The notes beneath the pieces were generated by a model, which searched no databases, was not told where the DNA came from, and was given only the letters and a program-made list of their open reading frames with translations. Shown in pieces: positions 17,518 to 26,261 of a stretch of DNA of 64,000 nt. Made by a program: the position numbers and the translations under genes. Each line of letters begins with the position of its first letter. The stretch's first letter is position 1. Origin of the DNA: Amycolatopsis xylanica (GTDB lineage Bacteria > Actinomycetota > Actinomycetes > Mycobacteriales > Pseudonocardiaceae); assembly GCF_900107045.1 (NCBI RefSeq), contig NZ_FNON01000006.1, positions 508,754 to 572,753 of the forward strand. The letters run 5' to 3'.

Positions 17518-18068
17518 TGGCTTCCGTCCTTTGCGGAGGAGTGCGTGCTCGCTGCGAGGTCGCGGCCGTCGTGGAGCCTGCTGTCGAGCTTGGTCACCGC
17601 GTCGGCGAACCGGTTGCGTGCACGATGCAACCGGACCGCGAAGGCCACCGCCGAACAACCGGCGACCCGAGCGGCGTCACGTCCGGACAGGCCATCCCAT
17701 TCGGTCAGCATCAGGGCTTCGCGTTCCTTGTCGGTCAACGTGGCCAGCGCCGTCAGCAAGGTGGTCCGCTCGACCACCGCGGCGCCGGGGTCCAGGGCGG
17801 CGTGTTCGCCACAGCGCGCCAGCTCGGCGGCGATGACATCCTGATGATCACGGCGTCGTCGCTGGTTGGCGATGGTGTTGCGGGCGGTCACGAGTAACCA
17901 CGGCAGCGCGGGATCCGGCAGCTGCTTGCGTTTGCGCCAGGCGATGAGGAAGGTCTCATCGGTCGCGTCGTGAGCGTCGTCCGGTGGGACCCGGCGCAAG
18001 GAGTAGGCGAGAACTCGCGGATAGAGGGCTTCGTAAAGCTTGGTGAAACCCTCTTGGTCGACCCCCAT
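17514..18068 (-). CDS. ECF RNA polymerase sigma factor
   Basis: About 184 residues with the two ECF regions: sigma-2 (LYPRVLAYSLRRVPPDDAHDATDETFLIAWRKR, roughly residues 17-49, ending with the -10-binding helix) and sigma-4 (LTDKEREALMLTEWDGLSG then AARVAGCSAVAFAVRLHRARNRF, about 115-160). The ATG at 18068 is preceded by a strong GGGAGGA nine bases upstream; the longer frame to 18104 adds a low-complexity stretch and is less likely. It overlaps its CU044_5270 partner by 4 bp. Confidence 0.9.
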   Translation of the reverse strand: MGVDQEGFTKLYEALYPRVLAYSLRRVPPDDAHDATDETFLIAWRKRKQLPDPALPWLLVTARNTIANQRRRRDHQDVIAAELARCGEHAALDPGAAVVERTTLLTALATLTDKEREALMLTEWDGLSGRDAARVAGCSAVAFAVRLHRARNRFADAVTKLDSRLHDGRDLAASTHSSAKDGSQ

Positions 18069-18149
18069 GGACGGTTGTCCTCCCGGTCCGACGGCTGCTG
18101 TCACTGAGTACTGTCGCGGGCGTCGCCGATTCTTACATCGGGATCGGGG

Positions 18150-19133
18150 TCAGGTGAGGATGTCGATGAGGGAGTCGCCGCGGTCGGTGCGCCGGAGCCG
18201 GACGTGGCGGCCGTGGCGTTCGCGGACGATCAGGCCCGCCATCTCCAGCTGACCACAGTGGTAGGTCGCGGTGCTCGCGCTGCAGTTGAGCACCGAGGCG
18301 ATCTCGCCCATGGTGGCCGGGCGGCCGACCCGGCGCAGGATCAGCGCGCGCATCTCGCCGACGATCAAGGTCAGCGGATCGCCCGCGGCAGGCGGTTTCC
18401 GGCTTTCCCACAACAGGCCCATGCCCGGCATCGGGTAGCCGATCCACGCGACGTCCGGCTGCTCGAAGCTGAAGATCGACGCGCTGCTGCCGGAGATCAC
18501 CGGGATGAGCAGCAGCCGCCGCCCGTTCAGCGAGAACTTCTCGGGGTCGACGTCGGGCACGTACAGGCTCGTGCCTTCGAAGCGGTAGCGCGAGTTGATG
18601 CCCGCGAGCAGCACGTCCAGCGTGCCGCCGACGACCGCGGTGCCGACGCGTTCCGTCTCGCGTTTGAGCAGCGGGTCCGCGCGCTGCCAGATGGGGGCGA
18701 AGGCCGTCCAGACCGCCTCCAGCACCCGGACGTAGGAGGCGATCCAGTGGCGTGGGTGGTCGACCACCGGCCGCCATTGCGGCGGCACGGCGCCGTCGAA
18801 ATCGCTGGTCAGGTCGTCGAGGAGGACGTCGGGGGACAGGTCGGCGACCTGTTCGAGGTAGGTGGCGATGTCGGGGACCGAGCGGGCCGTGGTGTCCGGG
18901 GTCAGGCAGTACGGGACGCCCGAGTGGTCCGGCGCGAACAGCGGGCTGAGCACGTCGATGCTGTCGCTGGGCGCGTTGGCTCTGATGTGCGCCCGCCAGT
19001 CGGCAGGGATGCCCTGGGGACGGCCGCCGAGCGCGTCGGCGGTGAGGGAGAGCAGGGTGGCGCCGGGCTGGCTGACCACGGACACACCGAGCGATTCGAC
19101 CGGACCGAGGTCCAGTTCGCTGAAGCCACGCAT
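18150..19133 (-). CDS. Winged-helix (ArsR-like) transcriptional regulator
   Basis: About 327 residues. The C-terminal 75 residues form a winged helix-turn-helix (MRALILRRVGRPATMGEIA, then CSASTATYHCGQLEMAGLI and a basic wing VRERHGRHVRLRR). The N-terminal 240 residues form an uncharacterised domain common to actinomycete regulators of this type. The ATG at 19133 has GAAGGG six bases upstream; a TTG at 19169 would extend it by 12 residues. No neighbour is obviously its target; it lies alone between the ECF operon and the glycosyltransferase genes. Confidence 0.78.
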   Translation of the reverse strand: MRGFSELDLGPVESLGVSVVSQPGATLLSLTADALGGRPQGIPADWRAHIRANAPSDSIDVLSPLFAPDHSGVPYCLTPDTTARSVPDIATYLEQVADLSPDVLLDDLTSDFDGAVPPQWRPVVDHPRHWIASYVRVLEAVWTAFAPIWQRADPLLKRETERVGTAVVGGTLDVLLAGINSRYRFEGTSLYVPDVDPEKFSLNGRRLLLIPVISGSSASIFSFEQPDVAWIGYPMPGMGLLWESRKPPAAGDPLTLIVGEMRALILRRVGRPATMGEIASVLNCSASTATYHCGQLEMAGLIVRERHGRHVRLRRTDRGDSLIDILT

Positions 19134-19248
19134 CTCGTGCCCTTCGTGAATCGCCGCCCTCGTTTTCAAGTTTATCGAAAAGGTGGCGCCGGGGCAGTGG
19201 CCGAGACAGGCTTCAGGTAGCCGCCACCGCGGTTACCTGGGGGTAGGT

Positions 19249-19282
19249 AATGGGCGTTTCCGCTGCGGCGGGAGCGCCCATT
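19249..19282 (-). terminator. Hairpin at the end of the minus-strand glycosyltransferase operon
   Basis: Arms starting AATGGGCG (19249) and ending CGCCCATT (19282) pair over about 15 bp, allowing two G-U pairs, with a short TGC-containing loop. The structure overlaps the stop codon region of the GT4 gene at 19281. A second weak hairpin (TTACCT/AGGTAA) follows directly. No T-run is visible, so the terminator call is tentative. Confidence 0.45.
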
Positions 19283-20366
19283 ATCGATTGGCGGCCCGCT
19301 GATACGCCTTGATCGTCCGCTCGGCCGTGTGCCGCCAGGTGAAGCCGGCCGCGTGCGTGCGCCTCGCCGCCGAGGTCGTCACCACGTGCGGGTCGGACAC
19401 GGCCGTGCGCAGCGCCTCGGCGAGCGCGTCGACGTCGTCGTAGGGCACCAGGCCCGCGCAGTCGCCGGAGACCTCGCGCAGCACCGGGATGTCCGTGCAG
19501 ACCACCGGCACGTCACAGGCCATCGCCTCGAGGATCGGCAGGCCGAAGCCCTCGTCCCTGGACGGCAGCACGAGCGCGGACGCGCCGGCGACCACCGAGC
19601 GCAAGTCCACTTCGGACAGATAGCCGAGATGGGTCGACCGGTCGGTCAGCGGGAACGGGCCGGGGCCGACGAAGACGAGATGGGGCAGTTCCGGGTCGGC
19701 GTCGTGGGCGCGATGCAGCCAGTCCAAGCCCTTGCGCGGCCCGGAAGCGCCGACGAAGAGCAGGTACTCCTTGGGCAGCTTCAGGCGTTCGCGGCGCTCG
19801 TCGCTCGGCGGGCGCGCGGTGAACCAGGCCGGGTCGACACCGAGCGGGGTGACCTCGATCTTGCCGCGGTCGACGTCGAGGCGTTCCGCGACGATGTCGG
19901 CCACGGCCGCGGTCGGCGTGCAGATGATGTCCGCGCTCTTCGCGCCGCGGCGGACGAGTTCGGGCAGCTCGTGGTCACTGGGCGAGAGTTCGCCTGGCAC
20001 GTCGAGGAAAGCGAGGTCGTGGATGGTCAGCACGCCTGCCGCGCGCAGGCGGCCCGGTAGTACGAAATTGGTGCCGTGCACGACATCCGTCACTCCGGCG
20101 AACAGCTCGACCGGCGGGAACTGGGACCGCACCCAGGCCTTGCGGAGCAACCGCGCGGCGACGGGGATGCCGCGTGCCTGAGTGCCGTGTGGCAGCGCGT
20201 GGCGCAGCTTTCGCCAGCCGCGCAGGGTGAACGCGACCGCGCGAATGTCCACATCGGACGAGGAGGCGAGTTCCTCGGCGAGCGAGGCGGTGTACCGCCC
20301 GACGCCGGTGCGGGCGCCGAGCAGGGGAGTGCCGTCCAGCAGCACGCGCAACGCCCGGTCAGCCAC
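19281..20366 (-). CDS. Family 4 glycosyltransferase
   Basis: A 361-residue GT-B fold enzyme that retains anomeric configuration. The N-terminal acceptor domain begins VLLDGTPLLGARTGVGRYTASLAEEL, an arrangement seen in mannosyl- and rhamnosyltransferases of envelope polysaccharide clusters. The donor-binding C-terminal domain has LFVGASGPRKGLDWL and the GT4 signature EGFGLPILEAMACDVPVV with its EX7E glutamates. It overlaps the upstream GT2-GT4 gene by 8 bp. The donor sugar is unknown; the neighbourhood suggests an envelope glycan. Confidence 0.9.
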   Translation of the reverse strand: MADRALRVLLDGTPLLGARTGVGRYTASLAEELASSSDVDIRAVAFTLRGWRKLRHALPHGTQARGIPVAARLLRKAWVRSQFPPVELFAGVTDVVHGTNFVLPGRLRAAGVLTIHDLAFLDVPGELSPSDHELPELVRRGAKSADIICTPTAAVADIVAERLDVDRGKIEVTPLGVDPAWFTARPPSDERRERLKLPKEYLLFVGASGPRKGLDWLHRAHDADPELPHLVFVGPGPFPLTDRSTHLGYLSEVDLRSVVAGASALVLPSRDEGFGLPILEAMACDVPVVCTDIPVLREVSGDCAGLVPYDDVDALAEALRTAVSDPHVVTTSAARRTHAAGFTWRHTAERTIKAYQRAANR

Positions 20367-22872
20367 GGCGGATCCTCTGCTTCGCGACCTTGAGTACCCG
20401 GCCGCCGACCCGGCGGGCCAGCTCCTTCGGGCCGCCGTCGGCCAGGTACTCCTTGATCAGCGCGACGTCGCGGCGTAAGAACTCCTTGCCGCGTAACGGT
20501 TCCGTGGTGACCAGATCGGCCGAACCCGGCAGCCGGTCGGCGGCGGGGCGCGGGTCACGGCAGAACTCGACGAGCGGCTTCAGCGCGGTCGGCCAGGCGT
20601 ACCGCTGAGCCACCTCGCCGATCCGCTCGACGCAGCCCTTGGCGAACTCGGTGTCGTACAAGGAAAGTTCCAGCGCGTCCGCCAGCGCGTCGACGTCCTC
20701 GGCTGGCACGACCACTCCGAGCCGCTCCTCGCGGACGAGGTCCGCGAACGCGTCGCCGTCGGTGGTGACGATCGGCAGCCCGGCCCACAGGTAGTCGAGC
20801 ACCCTGGTGCGGAAGGCGAACGTGGTCTCGACGTGCTCGAAGTGTGTGGTGACGCCGCAGTCGGCGTCGAGCAGCCAGTTCTGGCGGTCCTCGAACGGCA
20901 CCCAGTGCTCGTTGAAGAAGACGTGCTTCCCGGTCAGGCCCAGCGAATCCGACAGCGCGATGGTGCGCGCGCCGATGTCCATTTCGGCCACTTCGGGGTT
21001 CGGGTGCTTCATGCCGAGGAACACCAGCCGGACGTCGCCGCGGCGCTGCCGCAGCTTCTCCATCGCGCGGACCAGCGTCAACGGGTCGAACCAGCTGTAG
21101 ACCCCGCCGGCCCACAGCACGACGTGGTCGGTCTCGGAGATGCCGTCGACCGTCGCGCGCAGGCCCGGCCCGGTGCGGACGGGCGCTTCGGGCGAGAGTC
21201 CGAAGGGGACGACCGCGAGCAGCGACTGCGTGGTCGGGTCCGCGTCGTAGAGGCGCGGCGAGAGCCTGCCGAGCGCGGCGAGGTGCCCGAGCCAGAAGTG
21301 CCGCTGCCGCTCGGACGCGCAGAGGAAGAAGTCGCCGCGCTCGAGTTGCGCGTCCAGCACCTTGGTGACGCCGATCAGGTCGAGCGCGCGCTTGTCGTCG
21401 GCGACGCCCTTGCCCTGTTCCAGCAGCTCCAGGTGCATCGGGTCGTACAGGTCGGCGACCACGATCTTGGCCGAGTGCTGCTTCTTCAGCGTCGGCGCGA
21501 GTTCGAGCACGTGACCCTGCAGGATCACGATGTCGGCCCACTCGATGGGCGCGGTCAGCTCGGTGCGCTTGGCCGCGCTCACCCGGAACGGCGCGGGCGG
21601 CGGCGACACCAGGGGGTTCGTGGTGACCAGGTGGACGTCGTGCTCGGCGCCGAGTGCGGCCGCGACGTTCCAGGCGCGGATCGCCGGGCCCGCCATCCGC
21701 TCGGTCAGCGCGTCGCCGGTGATCACGAGTACCTTGCGGCGCTCGCCGAAAACGCCTTCGATGCCGAACGCCTCGACCAGGATCTCGTGCGCCGCCAGAT
21801 AGCGCGGCAACGGATAGGCGGGCTCCAAAGCCTTGCGCAGCAACGGGATCAGGTCGGCGTCGGTGCGGACGCGGGCGGCCTGCTCGACCGCGCGTGACTC
21901 GGCCAGCGACGGCAGCAGCTCGACGAACTGGTCGATCGCCAGCATGCCAGCGAGCGTGGTGCGCGGGATCGCCACCGGGTCCGTTTCGAGCGGCTGTCCT
22001 TTTTGGAGGTCCAGCTGGGTGGCGTCCAGGTCGCCGCGCGCGGTCGCCCGCCGGACGGCGAGTGCGAGCGCGGCGGGCAGCACCTTGGCCAGCGTCTCGT
22101 CGGAGAGGTTCTTGTACAGCGCCGCCAAAGCGTTGCGCTCCAGCAGGAAGGTCTCACGGCCGGAGTCCGGCGCATCCACAGTGGACATCGTGGCGTGATG
22201 CCGGTGATAGGTCAGCGACTCCGGCACGTACCGGACACGCCAGCCACGCAGGTTCAGCCGCCAGCCGAAGTCGACGTCCTCGTAGAACATGAAGAACCGC
22301 TCGTCGAACCCGCCCAGTTCGGCGAACACGCCGGCGCGGACGAACATGGCCGAGCCGGTGGCGAACAGGACGTCCTTGGCCACCTCGTGCTCGGCGGCGG
22401 GCACGTCCGCCAGCGGGCTGCCCGCGTGGCGCTTGTAGCCCATGCCGAACCAGGTCAGGCCGCCGTCGACGAAGTCGGTGCCGGTGCCGTCCCAGTCGAG
22501 CACCTTGCTCGCGACCGCGCCGACCGTCGGCTGCGCCCGCAGCTCGGCGACGGCCGCGCTGACCCAGCCGGGCGCGGGCTTGGCGTCGTTGTTGAGGAAG
22601 GCGAGGACGCTGCCTTCGGCGTGCTTCGCGCCGAGGTTGCAGCCACCGGCGAACCCGAGGTTCTCCGCCGAGTCGATCACCTTGACCTGCGGGAACGCCG
22701 CGCGGATGCGGCCGGCTTCGTCGCTGCCGGGGGTGTTGTCGACGCAGATGAGCTCTAGGCGCGGATAGTCCGGTTCGGTGCTGAGCGCGCGCAGGCAGGT
22801 CAAGGTGTCCTCGGCGCCGCGGTAGTTCACCACGATCACCGAGACCAGTGGCTGTGTCTCCCCCTGCGCCAA
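20359..22872 (-). CDS. Bifunctional GT2-GT4 glycosyltransferase fusion
   Basis: An 837-residue two-domain enzyme. Residues 1 to about 260 are a GT2 (GT-A) domain with VSVIVVNYRGAEDTL, AENLGFAGGCNLGA, the metal-binding FLNNDAKP and FFMFYEDVDFGWRL (ED motif). A helical linker (about 260-380) leads to a GT4/GT-B domain beginning VLVITGDALTERMAGPAIRAW and containing VLWAGGVYSWFDPLTLVRAM and YLWAGLPIVTTDGDAFADLV. This could add two sugars in sequence to one growing glycan. No membrane segment is obvious. It is followed directly by a GT4 gene with an 8-bp overlap. Confidence 0.88.
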   Translation of the reverse strand: MAQGETQPLVSVIVVNYRGAEDTLTCLRALSTEPDYPRLELICVDNTPGSDEAGRIRAAFPQVKVIDSAENLGFAGGCNLGAKHAEGSVLAFLNNDAKPAPGWVSAAVAELRAQPTVGAVASKVLDWDGTGTDFVDGGLTWFGMGYKRHAGSPLADVPAAEHEVAKDVLFATGSAMFVRAGVFAELGGFDERFFMFYEDVDFGWRLNLRGWRVRYVPESLTYHRHHATMSTVDAPDSGRETFLLERNALAALYKNLSDETLAKVLPAALALAVRRATARGDLDATQLDLQKGQPLETDPVAIPRTTLAGMLAIDQFVELLPSLAESRAVEQAARVRTDADLIPLLRKALEPAYPLPRYLAAHEILVEAFGIEGVFGERRKVLVITGDALTERMAGPAIRAWNVAAALGAEHDVHLVTTNPLVSPPPAPFRVSAAKRTELTAPIEWADIVILQGHVLELAPTLKKQHSAKIVVADLYDPMHLELLEQGKGVADDKRALDLIGVTKVLDAQLERGDFFLCASERQRHFWLGHLAALGRLSPRLYDADPTTQSLLAVVPFGLSPEAPVRTGPGLRATVDGISETDHVVLWAGGVYSWFDPLTLVRAMEKLRQRRGDVRLVFLGMKHPNPEVAEMDIGARTIALSDSLGLTGKHVFFNEHWVPFEDRQNWLLDADCGVTTHFEHVETTFAFRTRVLDYLWAGLPIVTTDGDAFADLVREERLGVVVPAEDVDALADALELSLYDTEFAKGCVERIGEVAQRYAWPTALKPLVEFCRDPRPAADRLPGSADLVTTEPLRGKEFLRRDVALIKEYLADGGPKELARRVGGRVLKVAKQRIRRG

Positions 22873-22902
22873 AGCGTGCTCCTTCTGCCGGTGTTAGGAA
22901 GG

Positions 22903-23835
22903 TTAACCGCCTGCCCAGGCGTCCCAAACCTCGCCTCGGTCGAGTGTTGCACCCGCCGCAATCTCGCGCCGGGCCCGCAGCGTCGCCGGCAGCCTGGTCA
23001 AGATCGCCGCGAGGACCCTCAGGCGGAGCGTGAGACGGAAGTTCGGCGCCTCGGGTTCCCCTCGGAACGGGAGCACGGCGGTCAGCGCGGTGAACTTCAC
23101 GAGCTGCTTGACCGCGACGGCCGCCGGGGCGCAGCGCAGCAGCAAGAGCAGGCGGTTTCGCTCGTTCCAGAGGTGGAAACGGGGCGAACCGGGCGCGGTG
23201 CTCGCGCCGTGCAGGTGCTTGACCCTGGCCTCGGCGACCTGCCGGATGTCCCAACCCGCGAGGCGCAGCCGCCACGCCGTGTCGGTGTCTTCGTAGTAGC
23301 AGAAGAACTCGGCGGGGACGCCGCCGATCTCGCGCAGCACGTCCGTCCGGAGCAGGACGGCGCCGCCGCAGAAGCCGAAGACGTCCGGCGCCGGTTCGGT
23401 GAGGTCCGCGCCGTGGCCGTCGGCGGTGAGCCGGACGCCGAGCGACTGCGGCGAGCCGTCGGCGTGCTCCAGCCGTGAGCCCGCGGCGGCCGCCTCCGGT
23501 GCCTTCGCGAGTTCGTCCTCCAGTGCGGCGAGCCAGCCCGGCACCGGTTCGGCGTCGTCGTTCAGCCAGGCGATGAACGGGGTGTCCACAATAGACAGTG
23601 CGGCCGCCAGTGCGCCCGCGTAGCCCTTGTTGCTGCTCAGCCGTAGTGTCCGTGGCTTCGACGGGTGCTCGGCGAGTAGTCGCGCGGTGCCGTCGGACGA
23701 GCCGTTGTCGATCACCAGTGTCCTGTGTGGACGATCCTGGGTGGCGACCGCGTCGAGGCAGGCCGCGAGGTGGCCGAGACCGCGCCAGGTGACGATCACG
23801 ACAGTGCTGACCTCGGGACTTCCCACGCCGAGCAC
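22903..23835 (-). CDS. Family 2 glycosyltransferase
   Basis: About 310 residues, a GT-A enzyme of the rhamnosyl/galactofuranosyl-transferase-like GT2 group: VSTVVIVTWRGLGHLAACL, NGSSDGTARLL, SNKGYAGALAAAL, the metal-binding WLNDDAEPVPGW and FFCYYEDTDTAWRLRLAGW with the ED pair. The start is a GTG at 23835 or 23826. Only about 10-19 bp separate it from the GTG of the divergent GT4 gene, so each promoter must lie inside the other gene. It ends 30 bp upstream of the GT2-GT4 fusion and probably heads a three-gene operon. Confidence 0.88.
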   Translation of the reverse strand: MLGVGSPEVSTVVIVTWRGLGHLAACLDAVATQDRPHRTLVIDNGSSDGTARLLAEHPSKPRTLRLSSNKGYAGALAAALSIVDTPFIAWLNDDAEPVPGWLAALEDELAKAPEAAAAGSRLEHADGSPQSLGVRLTADGHGADLTEPAPDVFGFCGGAVLLRTDVLREIGGVPAEFFCYYEDTDTAWRLRLAGWDIRQVAEARVKHLHGASTAPGSPRFHLWNERNRLLLLLRCAPAAVAVKQLVKFTALTAVLPFRGEPEAPNFRLTLRLRVLAAILTRLPATLRARREIAAGATLDRGEVWDAWAGG

Positions 23836-23844
23836 AATACGGGC

Positions 23845-24909
23845 GTGCCCGAACTCGTCGTCATCGCGGAGCAGCTGCTCGCGCCCGTGCCAGGTGGCAC
23901 CGGGCGCTACACGCGTGAGCTGCTGCGCGCGCTGGCCGAGACCGCGCCGCCCGGCTGGTCGGTGTCGAGCGTGGTCGCGCGGCACCCGGACGTCAGCGCC
24001 GCGCGGGTCGACGGCGTCGACGGGCCGCACCGGCTGCCGCTGCCGCCGCGCGCGCTGATCGGCGCCTGGCAGCTGGGAATGCCCTGGTGGCGAGGTGACG
24101 CCGTGCACGCTCCGACGCCGCTCGCGCCCGCACGGCCCAAGCGCGGCCGGACGCTTTCGGTGACCGTCCACGACACGGTGCCGTGGACCCACCCCGAGAC
24201 GCTCACCCCACGCGGGGTGGCCTGGCACCAGGCGATGATCGCGCGGGCCGCGCGCCGGGCGTCCGCGCTGGTCGTCCCCACCCAGGCGGTCGCCCGCGAC
24301 CTGGCGGCCCGCGTCTCACTCGACGCTCCCGTCCGGGTCGCCGGGCACGGCGTGACCGAGTGGCCGCTGGCGACCGGGATGGACCTGCCCAAACGCTACG
24401 TGCTGGCCATCGGCACCATCGAGCCGCGCAAAGGCATCGACGTGCTGATCGAGGCGATGAGCCGGTTCGACGCGCCGCCGCTGCTGCTGGCCGGGCAGCA
24501 GGGCTGGGGCGGTGTCGACCCCGAGCGGCTGGCCGCGGAGCACGGCGTCAAGCTCCGCGTGCTCGGCAAGCTTTCCGACGCCGAGCTGGGCGAAGTGCTG
24601 TGGCGGGCGAGCGCGCTGGCCGCGCCGAGCCTCGCCGAGGGTTTCGGGCTCCCGGTGCTGGAGGCGATGGCCGCGGGCGTCCCGGTGGTCCATTCCGACG
24701 CACCCGCGTTGGTCGAGGTCGCGGGCGGAGCCGGCCGCGTCTCGCCGAGGGGAGACGCCGCCGCGCTGGCGTTCGCGCTGGCAGAGGTGCTGGAGACGCC
24801 GTGGCTGGCCAGGGAGATGTGCGTGCGCGGGCTGAAGCGGGCGGGCGAGTTCTCCTGGAAGCGTGCCGCGCTCGCGGTATGGGACATCCACCAGATTCAT
24901 GGTTCTTGA
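23845..24909 (+). CDS. Family 4 glycosyltransferase
   Basis: A 354-residue GT-B enzyme. The N-terminal half has PVPGGTGRYTRELLRAL and SVTVHDTVPWTHPETL, the C-terminal half VLAIGTIEPRKGIDVLIEAM and the GT4 EX7E signature AEGFGLPVLEAMAAGVPVV. The GTG at 23845 has no ribosome-binding site and may be leaderless. The following GT4 gene starts 34 bp after the stop. Likely role: addition of a mannose- or rhamnose-type sugar to an envelope polysaccharide (family inference). Confidence 0.9.
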   Translation: MPELVVIAEQLLAPVPGGTGRYTRELLRALAETAPPGWSVSSVVARHPDVSAARVDGVDGPHRLPLPPRALIGAWQLGMPWWRGDAVHAPTPLAPARPKRGRTLSVTVHDTVPWTHPETLTPRGVAWHQAMIARAARRASALVVPTQAVARDLAARVSLDAPVRVAGHGVTEWPLATGMDLPKRYVLAIGTIEPRKGIDVLIEAMSRFDAPPLLLAGQQGWGGVDPERLAAEHGVKLRVLGKLSDAELGEVLWRASALAAPSLAEGFGLPVLEAMAAGVPVVHSDAPALVEVAGGAGRVSPRGDAAALAFALAEVLETPWLAREMCVRGLKRAGEFSWKRAALAVWDIHQIHGS

Positions 24910-24931
24910 GTTGGCTGTCGGTGATCGGTCG

Positions 24932-24937
24932 TACTCT
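24932..24937 (+). promoter_or_regulatory. Candidate -10 box of a leaderless promoter for the second GT4 gene
   Basis: TACTCT at 24932-24937 lies 6 nt before the GTG at 24944, the spacing expected when transcription starts at the initiator codon. No Shine-Dalgarno sequence is present. The same TACTCT-to-GTG layout recurs before the LOG-family gene near 53.03 kb. Confidence 0.45.
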
Positions 24938-24943
24938 GCTGGT

Positions 24944-26095
24944 GTGCCGCACGAACCCCGCGTCCTGATCGATGCGACCGCAGTCCCCGCGGACCGGGGT
25001 GGCGTCGGTCGTTACGTGGATTCGCTCGTGGCGGCACTCGACGCGGACGGCGCCCGCCTCACCGTGGTGTGCCAGCCCCGTGACCTGGACTTATACGACC
25101 AGATCGCGCCCAACACGCGTATCGTGCCCGCTTCGCAGGCCACCTCGACCCGCACCGCCAGGCTCACCTGGGAGCAGACGACCCTGCCCCGCCTGATCCG
25201 CAGGCTCGGCGTCGACGTCGTTCATTCGCCGCACTACACGCTCCCGGTGGCCAACCCGGTCGCCTCGGTCGTCACCCTCCACGACGCCACCTTCTTCACC
25301 GACGCGGTGCTCCACTCGTCGGTCAAGGCCCGCTTCTTCCGGGCGTGGACCGCGGCGGCCCTGCGCCGGGCCTCGCTCTGCATCGTGCCCAGCGTCGCGA
25401 CGGCCGACGAGCTGGCGAAGGTCGCCCGCGCCAAGGCCTCCGCGCTCGAGATCATCCAGCACGGCGTCGACGTCGAACGCTTCCATCCACCCTCCCCGGA
25501 GGAGGTCGCGGCGGCCCGCGCCGCCATTGGCCTCGGCTCGACGCCTTACGTGGCGTTCCTGGGCGCTTTGGAGCCCCGCAAGAACGTCCCGGCGCTGATC
25601 CGGGGCTTCGCCCGCGCGGTCGCCTCACGCCCGTCCCCGCCCGCACTGGTGCTCGCCGGGCAACCGGGCTGGGACTCCCAGGTCGAGAAGGCACTGGACG
25701 CGGTGCCGCACCGGTTCCGGGTGATTCGCGCCGGTTACCTGCCGTTCGGGACCTTGGCCGGTTTCCTCGGCGGGGCCGAGCTCGTGGCATACCCGAGCCT
25801 GGGCGAGGGCTTCGGGCTGCCGGTGCTCGAGGCGATGGCCTGCGGAGCCTGCGTGCTCACCACCCGCCGGCTCTCACTGCCCGAGGTCGGCGGCGAGGCG
25901 GTGGCGTACTGCGGCGTCGGCGCGGGCGACGTCGCGGCCGCGATCTCGGAGCTGCTCGACGACCCATCCCGGCGCGCGGTGCTCGCGGAAGCGGCGCAGC
26001 TGCGCGCGAAGGAGTTCTCGTGGGCGACTTCGGCGGAACGGCATCGCGAGGCTTATGAGAAGGCTTGGGGGCGGCATCTCAGCCGATTGGGTTGA
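24944..26095 (+). CDS. Family 4 glycosyltransferase
   Basis: A 383-residue GT-B enzyme similar in plan to the preceding gene: VLIDATAVPADRGGVGRYVDSLVAAL, DVVHSPHYTLPV, VTLHDATFFTD, VAFLGALEPRKNVPALIRGF and the EX7E motif GEGFGLPVLEAMACGACVL. The GTG at 24944 is preceded by a -10-like TACTCT rather than a ribosome-binding site, consistent with a leaderless message. It is the last gene before the tandem RNA-like elements. Donor and acceptor are unknown. Confidence 0.9.
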   Translation: MPHEPRVLIDATAVPADRGGVGRYVDSLVAALDADGARLTVVCQPRDLDLYDQIAPNTRIVPASQATSTRTARLTWEQTTLPRLIRRLGVDVVHSPHYTLPVANPVASVVTLHDATFFTDAVLHSSVKARFFRAWTAAALRRASLCIVPSVATADELAKVARAKASALEIIQHGVDVERFHPPSPEEVAAARAAIGLGSTPYVAFLGALEPRKNVPALIRGFARAVASRPSPPALVLAGQPGWDSQVEKALDAVPHRFRVIRAGYLPFGTLAGFLGGAELVAYPSLGEGFGLPVLEAMACGACVLTTRRLSLPEVGGEAVAYCGVGAGDVAAAISELLDDPSRRAVLAEAAQLRAKEFSWATSAERHREAYEKAWGRHLSRLG

Positions 26096-26108
26096 GGTGA
26101 TTTGGTGG

Positions 26109-26201
26109 GGGGATTTGGTATACTGGGTGGTGCGAGGCTCCTGTGGGGCCGAGTATGTAAGCCCGTGACGCGACCGGACGGTCGTCTTGCGGGCTTTTCG
26201 C
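26109..26201 (+). ncRNA. Two-hairpin RNA-like element, copy 1
   Basis: An extended -10 promoter-like sequence (TGG-TATACT, box 26119-26124) is followed by a hairpin GGCTCC-TGT-GGGGCC (26136-26150), a conserved GAGTATG, and a second hairpin with arms AAGCCCG (26159-26165) and CGGGCTT (26190-26196) enclosing CGACC-GGAC-GGTCG, ending in TTTT (26195-26198). If transcribed, the RNA would be about 65-70 nt. Copy 2 lies 60 bp downstream at about 89% identity by eye, and differences in the first hairpin keep pairing. No protein reading is convincing. It could be a small RNA, a tandem terminator or an attenuator. Confidence 0.5.
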
Positions 26202-26261
26202 TTTCACTGCTGCCACGCCACAAGCGCCACTTTCGGAAGCAAAGTGCTCGTGGGTTGGCGG

